DNA from: Bacteroidales bacterium
Lineage (GTDB): Bacteria; Bacteroidota; Bacteroidia; Bacteroidales; UBA932
NCBI GenBank assembly: GCA_017615615.1
Contig: JAFZZW010000082.1
Span: 1-43,629 of the forward strand
Length of the DNA: 43,629 nt
Direction: 5' to 3'
Shown here: positions 18,796 to 26,608 of the stretch, in pieces
How positions within the stretch are numbered: the stretch's first letter is position 1
Layout: the number at the start of each line of letters is the position of its first letter
Translations under genes and position numbers: made by a program
The notes under the pieces: model-generated
Databases searched by the model: none
What the model saw: the letters and a program-made list of their open reading frames with translations, nothing else
Told to the model about the DNA's origin: nothing

Positions 18796-18803
18796 TATAT
18801 TTA
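18796..18803 (+). promoter_or_regulatory. -7 element upstream of rubredoxin
   Basis: TATATTTA, four bases before the rubredoxin ATG, with one mismatch to TAnnTTTG. It is the only promoter-like element seen before the long shikimate run and could drive the genes through 28588. Confidence 0.45.
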
Positions 18804-18807
18804 CGTC

Positions 18808-18945
18808 ATGAAGTATATTTGCACAGTTTGCGGCCATGTATATGACGAGGCCGTCGAAGGAAAGAAATTCGAGGATCTTCCGGAAGATTGGGTATGCCCT
18901 CTCTGCGGAGTCGGAAAAGACCTTTTCGAGCCGGAGGAGGCTTAA
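18808..18945 (+). CDS. Rubredoxin, short (45-residue) form
   Basis: A 45-residue one-iron electron carrier. Both Cys-x2-Cys knuckles are intact: CTVCG (Cys5, Cys8) and CPLCG (Cys30, Cys33). Between them '[18 protein letters not shown]' is shorter than the usual rubredoxin, which has a loop of about 8-10 extra residues (DPDNGI...GT) before 'FEDLPDDW'. A 45-residue loop-deleted rubredoxin is known from Desulfovibrio, so this can be functional. The next gene begins three bases after its stop, and a GGAGGAGG tract inside the rubredoxin 3' end provides that gene's ribosome binding site. Electron partner unknown. Confidence 0.93.
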   Translation: MKYICTVCGHVYDEAVEGKKFEDLPEDWVCPLCGVGKDLFEPEEA

Positions 18946-18948
18946 GAC

Positions 18949-20196
18949 GTGAAGTCCATTGAAGACGCGCGGCTCGGGATCCGGGCCGTGGATAAGGATA
19001 TTGCCGCTCTCTTCGGGCGGCGTATGCGTCTTGTCGCCGCGCTCGCCCGCATCAAGGACGCCAGGGGCCTTCCTGTGCGGGACCCTGAGCAGGAACGGCG
19101 CGTGCTTGAGCAGGGTGCGGACGATATCGGCGACCCTGCCCTCAGGGATTATTATCTCCGTCTTCTCAATGAAGAAATGGCCCTCTCCCGGGAGTATCAG
19201 GAAGAGCTGCTGGGACTTGTCCCGGGCGTTTTCTTCGCTCCTCTCACGGATGCGGCGAAGTATTTCAACCTCTCCCGCAAAGTCCTCGTGGTCACGGAAC
19301 CCGGCGTGCCGTCCCAGTATCCGGAGGCCATCCTCCAGGCCTGCCCCGGCGGCTCGCTACTCACCGTTCCCGGCGGCGAATCCGGCAAATCCATGGACGG
19401 CGTCCAGACCATCCTTCAGGAACTGCTCCGTCTGGGATTCACCCGCGACGACGCCATAGTCGCCGTGGGAGGCGGAGTCATCGGCGACATGGCCGGATTC
19501 GCCGCAGCCTGCTATATGCGCGGAATAGATTTTTACAACGTGCCCACTACGCTCCTGTCGCAGGTGGATTCTTCCGCGGGTGGCAAAACCGCCGTCAACC
19601 TTTGCGGCGTCAAGAATATAGTTGGCGCCTTCCACCAGCCCTCCGGGGTGCTGATAGATACCGGAACCCTCGGGACCCTGAGCCCCAGGCTTTTCGCCGA
19701 AGGCATGGCGGAACTGGTCAAGATTGCCGCTGCTTGCGACGCTTCACTTTTCGGACGCATCGAGCGCAGCGCCTGTCTCCGGGACGATATAGACGGTCTG
19801 ATACGTGACGCCCTTGCCGTCAAGATGTCCATTGTCCGCCGAGACCCTCTGGAGAACGGCCTCCGCGCCGTGCTCAACTTCGGCCATACCGTCGGCCATG
19901 CCATAGAGGCGGCGTCCGGGGGACGTTTCTACCACGGCGAATGCGTCGCCATGGGCATGCTCTACACCAGTTACGGAGAGGCCCGGGAGCGGCTTGAGGC
20001 CCTTCTGAAGCGTCTCGGACTGCCCGTGGAAGACCCGTTCGACGCCGATACCCTCATGTCCTTCGCCTGCAGCGACAAGAAGAGGCGGGCCGAAGGGTTC
20101 AGGATCGTGGAGGTCTCCCGCATAGGGGACTTCTCCTTCCGTACCGTAAGCGCGGACACCCTTCGCGCCATAATAGTCAAGCGTAAGAGCCAATGA
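18949..20196 (+). CDS. aroB: Chorismate mutase (AroQ) - 3-dehydroquinate synthase (AroB) fusion
   Basis: A 415-residue protein with two domains. Residues 1-85 are an AroQ-type chorismate mutase helical domain (IRAVDKDIAALFGRRMRLV, ARIKDARGLPVRDPEQE), which would convert chorismate to prephenate. Residues about 88-415 are 3-dehydroquinate synthase: 'GGGVIGDMAGFAAACYMRG', 'VPTTLLSQVDSSAGGKTAVN', 'EGMAELVKIAA', 'NFGHTVGHAIE' and 'YHGECVAMGM', keeping the metal-binding Glu and two His. It catalyses the second shikimate step from DAHP. The start is GTG, supported by GGAGGAGG about 9 bases upstream (18932-18939). The end overlaps aroC by four bases. Fusion of these two activities joins an early and a branch-point step. 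Confidence 0.92.
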   Translation: MKSIEDARLGIRAVDKDIAALFGRRMRLVAALARIKDARGLPVRDPEQERRVLEQGADDIGDPALRDYYLRLLNEEMALSREYQEELLGLVPGVFFAPLTDAAKYFNLSRKVLVVTEPGVPSQYPEAILQACPGGSLLTVPGGESGKSMDGVQTILQELLRLGFTRDDAIVAVGGGVIGDMAGFAAACYMRGIDFYNVPTTLLSQVDSSAGGKTAVNLCGVKNIVGAFHQPSGVLIDTGTLGTLSPRLFAEGMAELVKIAAACDASLFGRIERSACLRDDIDGLIRDALAVKMSIVRRDPLENGLRAVLNFGHTVGHAIEAASGGRFYHGECVAMGMLYTSYGEARERLEALLKRLGLPVEDPFDADTLMSFACSDKKRRAEGFRIVEVSRIGDFSFRTVSADTLRAIIVKRKSQ

Positions 20197-21281
20197 AAAA
20201 CACCATAGGAACGAGTGTGACGCTCACCCTGGCAGGGGAGTCCCACGGCAGCGGGATTGTCGCCGTCCTGGACGGCATGGCCCCCGGAATCCCGGTGGAC
20301 GAAGCGTTCATAGGGATGCAGCTTTCCAAGCGCCGCCCGCGCGGGGAGGAGGAGACCGCCCGCCGGGAGGGCGACGCTTTCCGCATCGTCAGCGGCGTGC
20401 TCGACGGACGCACCACCGGGGCTCCGGTCGCCATCGTCATTCCCAATACCGACGCGCGCAGCGCCGATTATGATTCGACAGCCGGTCTCGCCCGCCCGGG
20501 GCATGCCGATTATGCCGTCCATGCCAGATACGCCGGTTGCGAAGACCTTCGCGGCGGCGGACACTTCAGCGGTCGTGTTACCGTCGGGATCGTGGCCGCC
20601 GGAGCAATAGCGCTCGCCGCTCTCAAGGCCAAAGGCATCCGCATCGGCACGCATATCCTTTCCTGCGCAGGCGTGTGCGACGAACCATTCGCCATTGACC
20701 CTTCCGCCCAGCTGGACATGCTCGAAGGGCTCGATTTTCCCGTACTGTCGGATGTGGATACTCAAATGAAGGCGCGCATCCAGCAGGCCCGGGAGGCGGG
20801 CGATTCCGTCGGAGGCGTCATCCAGACGGCGGTTACAGGACTTCCGGCAGGCGTGGGCGAGCCATGGTTCGGCTCGGTCGACGGAGTTATCGCCAACGCC
20901 ATTCTTTCCATCCGCGGTATCAAGGGTATAGAGTTCGGCAGCGGCTTCGGCCTGGCCGGAATGAAGGGCTCGGAGGCCGGCGACGAGTGGCGCCTTACGC
21001 CCGGCGGCCCCCGTACCCTTACCAACCACAACGGCGGCATCAACGGAGGCCTCACCAACGGTATGCCTTTGGTTTTCAATGCCGTAGTCAAGCCCACCCC
21101 TTCCATCTCCATACCCCGGCAGACTGTCTCGCTGGACGGGAGCAGGGAGGCTTCCATAGAGATAAAAGGCCGGCACGATCCCGCCATAGTGAGGCGTGTC
21201 TGCGTAGTGGCTACATCCATGACGGCCCTGGCAGTCTGCGACCTGCTGGCCCTTAGATACGGAACCGATTACCTGCGATAG
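20193..21281 (+). CDS. aroC: Chorismate synthase
   Basis: A 362-residue enzyme that converts EPSP to chorismate with reduced FMN. Family signatures are 'GTSVTLTLAGESHGSGIVAV' at the start, the basic 'RRPRGEEETARREGD' segment, the 'HADYAVHARYAGCEDLRGGG' segment with 'HFSGRVTVGIVAAGAIA' after it, and the late 'GLTNGMPLVFNAVVKPTPS' and 'GRHDPAIVRR' motifs. Length is normal. Its ATG overlaps the aroB stop (ATGA), and the aroE-aroK fusion begins one base after its stop, so it lies in the middle of the shikimate operon. Confidence 0.97.
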   Translation: MKNTIGTSVTLTLAGESHGSGIVAVLDGMAPGIPVDEAFIGMQLSKRRPRGEEETARREGDAFRIVSGVLDGRTTGAPVAIVIPNTDARSADYDSTAGLARPGHADYAVHARYAGCEDLRGGGHFSGRVTVGIVAAGAIALAALKAKGIRIGTHILSCAGVCDEPFAIDPSAQLDMLEGLDFPVLSDVDTQMKARIQQAREAGDSVGGVIQTAVTGLPAGVGEPWFGSVDGVIANAILSIRGIKGIEFGSGFGLAGMKGSEAGDEWRLTPGGPRTLTNHNGGINGGLTNGMPLVFNAVVKPTPSISIPRQTVSLDGSREASIEIKGRHDPAIVRRVCVVATSMTALAVCDLLALRYGTDYLR

Positions 21282-21282
21282 A

Positions 21283-22518
21283 ATGACTTACGGACTGATC
21301 GGCGAGCGCCTGGGACACAGTTTCTCACGCATAATCCACGAGTATCTCACCGGGGATCCTTACGAATTGCGGGAACTGCGTCCGGATGAACTGGGACCGT
21401 TCCTTCGCAGCGAGCCGTTCCGCGGCATAAACGTCACGATTCCTTACAAACAGGCTGTGATCCCGTATCTGGACGAGCTGGCTCCGTCTGCGCGTCTGGT
21501 AGGTGCGGTAAACGCCGTGCTGCGTGGCAGGGACGGTTGCCTGACTGGATACAATACCGATTTTGACGGTTTCCTCGCCATGGCCGCTGCCGCAGGAGTG
21601 CAGTTCGACGGGGCCGACGTGGTCATACTTGGAGCAGGCGGTGCAGCCAAGGCGGTAGAGGCCGCCGTCCGCAGCGCAGGCGCCTCGAAAGTGGCATTTG
21701 CCGTGCGGCACGACTTCGGTCCGGACCGCCTGCCGATCGACAGGCCGGAGGCCTTTGCCGGGTTCGACGTCCTGGTCAATGCCACCCCTGTGGGAATGTA
21801 TCCGGACATAAAGGCCAAGCCATTCGATATCAGCGCTTTACCCCGCCTTCGCGGAGTGCTGGACTGTATCTACAATCCCATCTGCACCCAGCTGGTGCTC
21901 GACGCTCGCGAACGCGGAATCCCTGCCGCCGGCGGCCTTATGATGGTAGTCGCACAGGCTGTGAAGGCGGCCGAACTGTTCCATGACATGAAGTTCCCGG
22001 AAGATACCGTCTTGAAGACGTACCGCCACATGCTTGCAGCCAGGCGCAACATAGTCCTCACCGGTATGCCATCCAGCGGCAAAACCACTGTGGGCAGGTT
22101 GCTCGCGGCAGAGCTTGGCCTGCGTTTTACCGATACGGACGATGTGGTCCGGACCCTGTCCGGCCTTGAGATTCCGGAATTGTTCGCCCGCGGGGGAGAG
22201 GAGGAATTCCGGCGCTGGGAAGCCGTAGCCATAGAGTCTCTGGCCGCCGAACAGGGGCTGGTGATTGCGACCGGAGGCGGTGCCGTCCTTTCTCCGGACA
22301 ACGTGCGCGAGCTGCGCCGTAACGGCATACTGGTGTTCCTGGACAGGGACCCGGCGCTCCTTCAGCCTTCCCCGGACAGGCCGCTTTCCCGCAGCCGGAG
22401 GGCGCTGGAGGCATTGTACGCTGAAAGGTTGCCGGCATACCTTAAGTCGGCGGACATCCATATTGAAAACAACGGCACCCCTGAGGATGCCGCAGGCAAG
22501 ATAATAGACAAAGTATGA
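21283..22518 (+). CDS. Shikimate dehydrogenase (AroE) - shikimate kinase (AroK) fusion
   Basis: A 411-residue bifunctional protein. Residues 1-245 are shikimate dehydrogenase: 'IGERLGHSFSRIIHEY', catalytic Lys56 (NVTIPYK), 'NTDFDGF' with Asp93, the NADP loop 'VVILGAGGAAKAVEA', and 'VNATPVGMYP'. Residues about 255-411 are shikimate kinase: Walker A 'LTGMPSSGKTTVGRLLA', 'TDTDDVVRTLSG' with Asp, 'FRRWEAVAIESL' and 'VIATGGGAVLS'. It would catalyse two consecutive steps, dehydroshikimate to shikimate to shikimate 3-phosphate. The start is one base after aroC; the stop overlaps the next gene by four bases. AroD and AroA activities are not encoded in the window. Confidence 0.94.
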   Translation: MTYGLIGERLGHSFSRIIHEYLTGDPYELRELRPDELGPFLRSEPFRGINVTIPYKQAVIPYLDELAPSARLVGAVNAVLRGRDGCLTGYNTDFDGFLAMAAAAGVQFDGADVVILGAGGAAKAVEAAVRSAGASKVAFAVRHDFGPDRLPIDRPEAFAGFDVLVNATPVGMYPDIKAKPFDISALPRLRGVLDCIYNPICTQLVLDARERGIPAAGGLMMVVAQAVKAAELFHDMKFPEDTVLKTYRHMLAARRNIVLTGMPSSGKTTVGRLLAAELGLRFTDTDDVVRTLSGLEIPELFARGGEEEFRRWEAVAIESLAAEQGLVIATGGGAVLSPDNVRELRRNGILVFLDRDPALLQPSPDRPLSRSRRALEALYAERLPAYLKSADIHIENNGTPEDAAGKIIDKV

Positions 22519-23546
22519 ATCTTCAATTCAACCGGGAACTCTTCACACCCGAGGCTCTCAAGGAGATGTATCCGGTACCGCCCGATGCGGCCCGATGCAA
22601 AGAGGCCAACGACAAGGCCATACGGGAGGTTCTTGACGGCACTTCCCGCAAGCTGCTGCTTGTCATCGGCCCCTGCAGCGCCGACCGCGAGGATGCCGTG
22701 CTCGACTATATATCCCGTCTCAGACCGCTTCAGGAAGAGGTCTCCGACAAGATAGTCATAGTCCCGCGCCTGTATTCCAACAAGCCGCGTACGACCGGCG
22801 AAGGTTACAAGGGAATGCTCCATCAGCCCGACCCTTCCGCCCGCCCGGACCTCTTCAACGGCCTTGTGTCCAGCCGCCTGCTTCATCTTCATGCGCTTGA
22901 GCGGACGGGCTTCTCCTGCGCCGACGAGATGCTCTATCCGGAAAACCATATCTACATGTCCGACCTGCTGTCGTACGTGGCAGTAGGAGCCCGCAGCGTG
23001 GAGAACCAGCAGCACCGCCTGGTGGCAAGCGGACTCGACATCCCGGTCGGAATGAAGAATCCCACCGGCGGAGACCTTGTGGTGATGGTCAATTCCATAC
23101 GCGCCGCCCAGCACGGGCATTCTTTCATCTATCGCAACTGGGACGTCCACAGCACCGGCAATCCCCTTGCCCACGCCATCCTGAGGGGCTATGTGGACAG
23201 CCGCGGCGTGTCCCATCCCAATTACCATTATGAAGACCTGCGCCGTCTGGCCGACCTGTATGCCGGAGGCGGGCTCGTCAATCCCGCAGTCATAGTGGAC
23301 TGCAACCATTCCAATTCCGGCAAGCGCTTCGAGGAGCAGGGCCCGATCGCCCTGGACGTGCTCCACAACGCCAGAACCAACAGCACCGTAGGCGCGCTGG
23401 TCAAGGGACTGATGATAGAATCGTATCTGGAAGACGGCTGCCAGGGTCCAGGAGGACAGGTGTACGGCCAGTCTATCACCGACCCTTGCCTCGGCTGGGA
23501 GAAAACGCGGGCGTTGGTCCTTAAAATCGCAGAATTATGGCAGTAA
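22515..23546 (+). CDS. 3-deoxy-7-phosphoheptulonate (DAHP) synthase, class I
   Basis: A 343-residue enzyme joining phosphoenolpyruvate and erythrose 4-phosphate to DAHP, the first shikimate step. It belongs to the E. coli AroF/G/H type. Metal ligands are visible: Cys54 in 'IGPCSADRED', His in 'VDCNHSNSGKR', Glu in 'MIESYLEDG' and Asp in 'SITDPCLGWE'. The PEP-binding 'VPRLYSNKPRTT' and 'GMKNPTGGDLVVMV' segments are present. Which amino acid inhibits it cannot be told from the sequence. The ATG overlaps the aroE-aroK stop by four bases, and the following radical SAM gene begins ten bases before its stop. Confidence 0.95.
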   Translation: MNLQFNRELFTPEALKEMYPVPPDAARCKEANDKAIREVLDGTSRKLLLVIGPCSADREDAVLDYISRLRPLQEEVSDKIVIVPRLYSNKPRTTGEGYKGMLHQPDPSARPDLFNGLVSSRLLHLHALERTGFSCADEMLYPENHIYMSDLLSYVAVGARSVENQQHRLVASGLDIPVGMKNPTGGDLVVMVNSIRAAQHGHSFIYRNWDVHSTGNPLAHAILRGYVDSRGVSHPNYHYEDLRRLADLYAGGGLVNPAVIVDCNHSNSGKRFEEQGPIALDVLHNARTNSTVGALVKGLMIESYLEDGCQGPGGQVYGQSITDPCLGWEKTRALVLKIAELWQ

Positions 23547-24769
23547 TAAAGTATCAGCCTTTCTATTCCCATGCTTCCCGGGTGTACAACCTCCCGGGGT
23601 TCGGGCCCGGGCGGATCGACAGGGAGTATCTGCGTTCGCTGGGAGTTGCGGCGGAGCCTTCCGGGAGCACGCTCCAGGGACTGGAACGCGGCAGCGAGGT
23701 GTTTGCCCGGAGGTTCTCGGAGCGGACGCTCATCCCTCTTACAGAATTCCGCCTGGAAGAGGCGGATATCGATTCCGTCGTACCGGAAATCCATAATTAC
23801 ACCGGCCGCTGCCCGGCGCTCACTTACGAAATCAACCCTGTACGGGGCTGCGGCGTCGGCTGCCAGTATTGCCTGGTGACGGACGGGGTGCACGAGCAGG
23901 AACTGGTCGCGATCGACAATTACCATCTGTACGTCCGGACGCTGCTGGAGCGTTTCAACGGCCCCGGGAGCGACAACGCCAACCATTATTACTACTTCTC
24001 GCCCAAGACGGAGGCCTTCCAGGAGGCGACGCTGCTTAGCGGTATCGCCCATCGTGTGCTGCAGGAGTTCATCGACCACTTCGAGCGTTTCCCCGCTTCC
24101 CGTGCGAGGCTGTTCGTGGCGTCCAAGGCCGGGGTCAGGCATCTGGAATACCGTTGGAACGGAGTGTCCGTGCTGGAGCTTTTCTCGCGTCTGAGCGACC
24201 GCATGCAGTTCAACACCAGCGTATCCATCATGCCGGATGCATTCCGGGACATACTTGAACCGTATGCGGCGCCCCTGAGCGAGAGGCTCGCCGCCGTGAA
24301 GCTGTGCCGTGACGCCGGCATACAGTCCAACTCCGCCCTTGTCCAGCCGATTGTCATTCCATACCTCACCAGGGAGCATATAGAGGAGTTCTTTACGGCT
24401 CTGAGCGGGGCTGGAATAATCAACTACAAGCCGGAATTCCTTACGGCCTGCATGGAGAACCTGGCTATGCTGGGGCAGTATCTGGGCTATTTCGACAAAG
24501 GGCTCGAAAAAGAACTCTACGATGCTTATCTGAGCCCGTCCAACGCCGACCACCTCAAGCAGCGCGGCCGCACCGCACCCGACAGGGCCATGAGCGTGGA
24601 CGCCATCCGCCGCATGAGCGCTTTCACCGACACGCTTGGCATGAGCGTCAGCATCTGCTACTGGGTGCGCAAGCAGCTGGGAATCAGCGAGGAAGATATC
24701 CCGCTCGTGAACCGCAACGGCTTCCAGTGCCTCGGATACCAAAGACGCCTGTTCCCGGATGTACTCTGA
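23537..24769 (+). CDS. Radical SAM protein of unknown substrate
   Basis: A 410-residue protein with a Cys-x3-Cys-x2-Cys cluster-binding motif (Cys105, Cys109, Cys112 in RGCGVGCQYCL), which binds a 4Fe-4S cluster and S-adenosylmethionine. The region after it ('YYYFSPKTEAFQEATLLSGI', 'FNTSVSIMPDAF', 'NSALVQPIVIPYL') recalls the spore-photoproduct-lyase-like branch of radical SAM enzymes, but I do not recognise a characterised subfamily. No second cluster (SPASM) motif is evident. The start ATG lies inside the DAHP synthase gene in another frame, and the end overlaps the ATP-grasp-like gene by 11 bases. No peptide precursor gene is visible nearby. Confidence 0.85.
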   Translation: MAVIKYQPFYSHASRVYNLPGFGPGRIDREYLRSLGVAAEPSGSTLQGLERGSEVFARRFSERTLIPLTEFRLEEADIDSVVPEIHNYTGRCPALTYEINPVRGCGVGCQYCLVTDGVHEQELVAIDNYHLYVRTLLERFNGPGSDNANHYYYFSPKTEAFQEATLLSGIAHRVLQEFIDHFERFPASRARLFVASKAGVRHLEYRWNGVSVLELFSRLSDRMQFNTSVSIMPDAFRDILEPYAAPLSERLAAVKLCRDAGIQSNSALVQPIVIPYLTREHIEEFFTALSGAGIINYKPEFLTACMENLAMLGQYLGYFDKGLEKELYDAYLSPSNADHLKQRGRTAPDRAMSVDAIRRMSAFTDTLGMSVSICYWVRKQLGISEEDIPLVNRNGFQCLGYQRRLFPDVL

Positions 24770-25913
24770 CCTGGCTCCATATTACCACCGCTGGTACCAT
24801 GAGCGTCCGGTCCTGATAGGGCCGGAGCGGCGCGACGAGTTGAGGCGGCTCGCCTCCGTGCTCCTCAAGTGCGCCCGGCATCTGCCGGAGGTGTGGCAGG
24901 ATTTCCTGCCTCTGGGAGAAAGGGAAAAGGATATACTTGCAGAACAGAGCCGCGTGCCGCTGCGTCTGGGTACGTGGAGGCCCGATTACATAGTGTCGCA
25001 GGACGGTTCGCTCCTGCTTTGCGAGATTACATCCCGCTTCTTCGCCCACGGAATCTTCATGTCGTGGTTCAGCCACGATCGGGCGGAACGTTTCATGCAG
25101 CGTTTCCCCGGCGTGCAGTGGGACGACCGCTTCGGCGACACGATGCGGAAGATGCTGGAAATCACCGGCGGACGGCCTCGGATGTACGTGCTCAAGAGTG
25201 CGGACAAAACGGGCGAAATACGCCTCTACAAGCGTTTCTACGAAGCCCACGGCATGAATGTCACGGTACTTGAGTATCCGGAGGTTGAGGCCAGGCGCGA
25301 CGAATGGGCCCAGCCGGACTGCTTCCTTGTGAGCGGGCTCAACCAGAATGACATAATGTCCTTGAGCGACAGGACTTTGCGTGACATGATAGAACTGGGA
25401 ATGTACAGCGACTTCCGCAATGTGTTCCTGGTCCACGACAAGCGTTTCATGAGTCTGTGGTTCAACGATTCCTTCACCTCGGGCTGCCTGACTCCGGAGG
25501 AGACGTCGTTCCTGCGTGCGCATGCCATTCCCACATGCGACGCTGCCGGCATGCTTCCTCTGGCCCTGAAGAACCGGAGGTCCTTCATCATCAAACCTTG
25601 CCGCCTTGGCAAGAGCGAGGGCGTGCTTGCCGGCCCTTTGTGCTCAGAGGGGAAGTGGAAAAAGGCCCTGGAGCACCCGGAGGGGTATATTATCCAGCCT
25701 TTCGTCACTCAGAAGACTTTCCCTGTCCGCTGGGAAGGCCGCCGATACAATGATTACATGTGCGGGATGATGCTCTGCGTGGACGACGAGTATTTCGACT
25801 CTGGCTATTTCCGCTGTTCCAGCCTTCCCGTTACCAATGTCGGGGACGACCGCAAAGCCGCCGTCATCCATAGTCCGTCTGAAGAGTTGGTCCCTTATTG
25901 CGACGTCCTATGA
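24759..25913 (+). CDS. ATP-grasp-like protein
   Basis: A 384-residue protein I read as a divergent, possibly circularly permuted ATP-grasp enzyme. Evidence: 'RPDYIVSQDGSLLLCEITSR' (residues 74-93) resembles the substrate-binding region of such ligases; 'FIIKPCRLGKSEGVLAG' (276-292, Lys279 and Lys285) resembles the ATP-binding lysine region; 'GYIIQPFV' (309-316) matches the strand with the adenine-contacting residues; and 'YFRCSSLPVTNVGDD' (350-364) resembles the Arg-containing metal-site strand. ATP-grasp enzymes form amide or related bonds through acyl-phosphates. The start overlaps the radical SAM gene by 11 bases; the end overlaps the WbqC gene by four. Family assignment is moderate; substrate unknown. 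Confidence 0.6.
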   Translation: MYSDLAPYYHRWYHERPVLIGPERRDELRRLASVLLKCARHLPEVWQDFLPLGEREKDILAEQSRVPLRLGTWRPDYIVSQDGSLLLCEITSRFFAHGIFMSWFSHDRAERFMQRFPGVQWDDRFGDTMRKMLEITGGRPRMYVLKSADKTGEIRLYKRFYEAHGMNVTVLEYPEVEARRDEWAQPDCFLVSGLNQNDIMSLSDRTLRDMIELGMYSDFRNVFLVHDKRFMSLWFNDSFTSGCLTPEETSFLRAHAIPTCDAAGMLPLALKNRRSFIIKPCRLGKSEGVLAGPLCSEGKWKKALEHPEGYIIQPFVTQKTFPVRWEGRRYNDYMCGMMLCVDDEYFDSGYFRCSSLPVTNVGDDRKAAVIHSPSEELVPYCDVL

Positions 25914-26608
25914 CCATCAGCGCCAATCAGCCCTACTTCATGCCGTATCTGCCTTACTGGCAGCTGATCGACTGCGCAGACGTTTTCCTGGTCAGCGACG
26001 ATTATTCTTTCCGCAAGGGCTCCTGGATACCCCGCAACCGCATCCTTGTCGGAGGACGGGTGCAGTTTTTCCGCATGGAAGTGGAACATCAGAGCAGCCA
26101 CCGGCTGATCATGGATACGGAGCTGGTCCCGTTCGACCCTGCGGCCAAGCTGAGGACCCTTGAGATGGCATATCACCGCGCACCCTGCTTCGTGGACGGA
26201 TATGCACTTTGCGAGCGTGTGCTGCGCTTCCCGGGGAGAAATCTGTGCGACTTTCTGACAGCCTCGATAAGGCAGGTCTGCGATTACCTGTATATCACTA
26301 CGTCCATCGGGTTCACCTCCGGCATCCCCGGGAACAGCGCGCTGAAGTTCGACGAACGCATCTATCATTTCTGCCGTCATTTCGGGGCTGATACATACGT
26401 AAACGCCATCGGCGGACAGGGATTGTACAGCTTTGACGCTTTCCGCAGCCATGGCCTGAGGCTCGGTTTTCTCAGGAGCGAAATCCCGCCGTACACGCAG
26501 GGCGCGGGCGCTTTCGTCCCGGGCCTTTCCGTAATAGACGCCATAATGAACGTCCCGCGCGAACAGCTTAGGGACATGTTGGGCAGGAGGAGTTTCATCT
26601 ATGGTTAA
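25910..26608 (+). CDS. WbqC-family protein
   Basis: A 232-residue protein with the WbqC-like pattern: 'ISANQPYFMPYLPYWQLIDCADVFLVSDD' at the start (recognisable as 'QPYFMPYLPYWQLI'), 'GSWIPRNRI', and the later 'YHFCRHFGADTYVNAIGGQG' and 'YTQGAGAFVPGLSVIDAIM'. WbqC genes occur in O-antigen and surface polysaccharide clusters next to DegT-type aminotransferases and glycosyltransferases, as here; the reaction is not firmly established. The ATG at 25910 overlaps the upstream stop as ATGA. A TTG four codons upstream is a poorer start. The end overlaps the glycosyltransferase by eight bases. Confidence 0.83.
   Translation: MTISANQPYFMPYLPYWQLIDCADVFLVSDDYSFRKGSWIPRNRILVGGRVQFFRMEVEHQSSHRLIMDTELVPFDPAAKLRTLEMAYHRAPCFVDGYALCERVLRFPGRNLCDFLTASIRQVCDYLYITTSIGFTSGIPGNSALKFDERIYHFCRHFGADTYVNAIGGQGLYSFDAFRSHGLRLGFLRSEIPPYTQGAGAFVPGLSVIDAIMNVPREQLRDMLGRRSFIYG

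Noticed and set aside
23537-25913. RiPP biosynthesis cluster
   Set aside because: No short precursor gene, leader-binding domain or peptidase-transporter is present near the radical SAM gene, so a peptide product is not supported.
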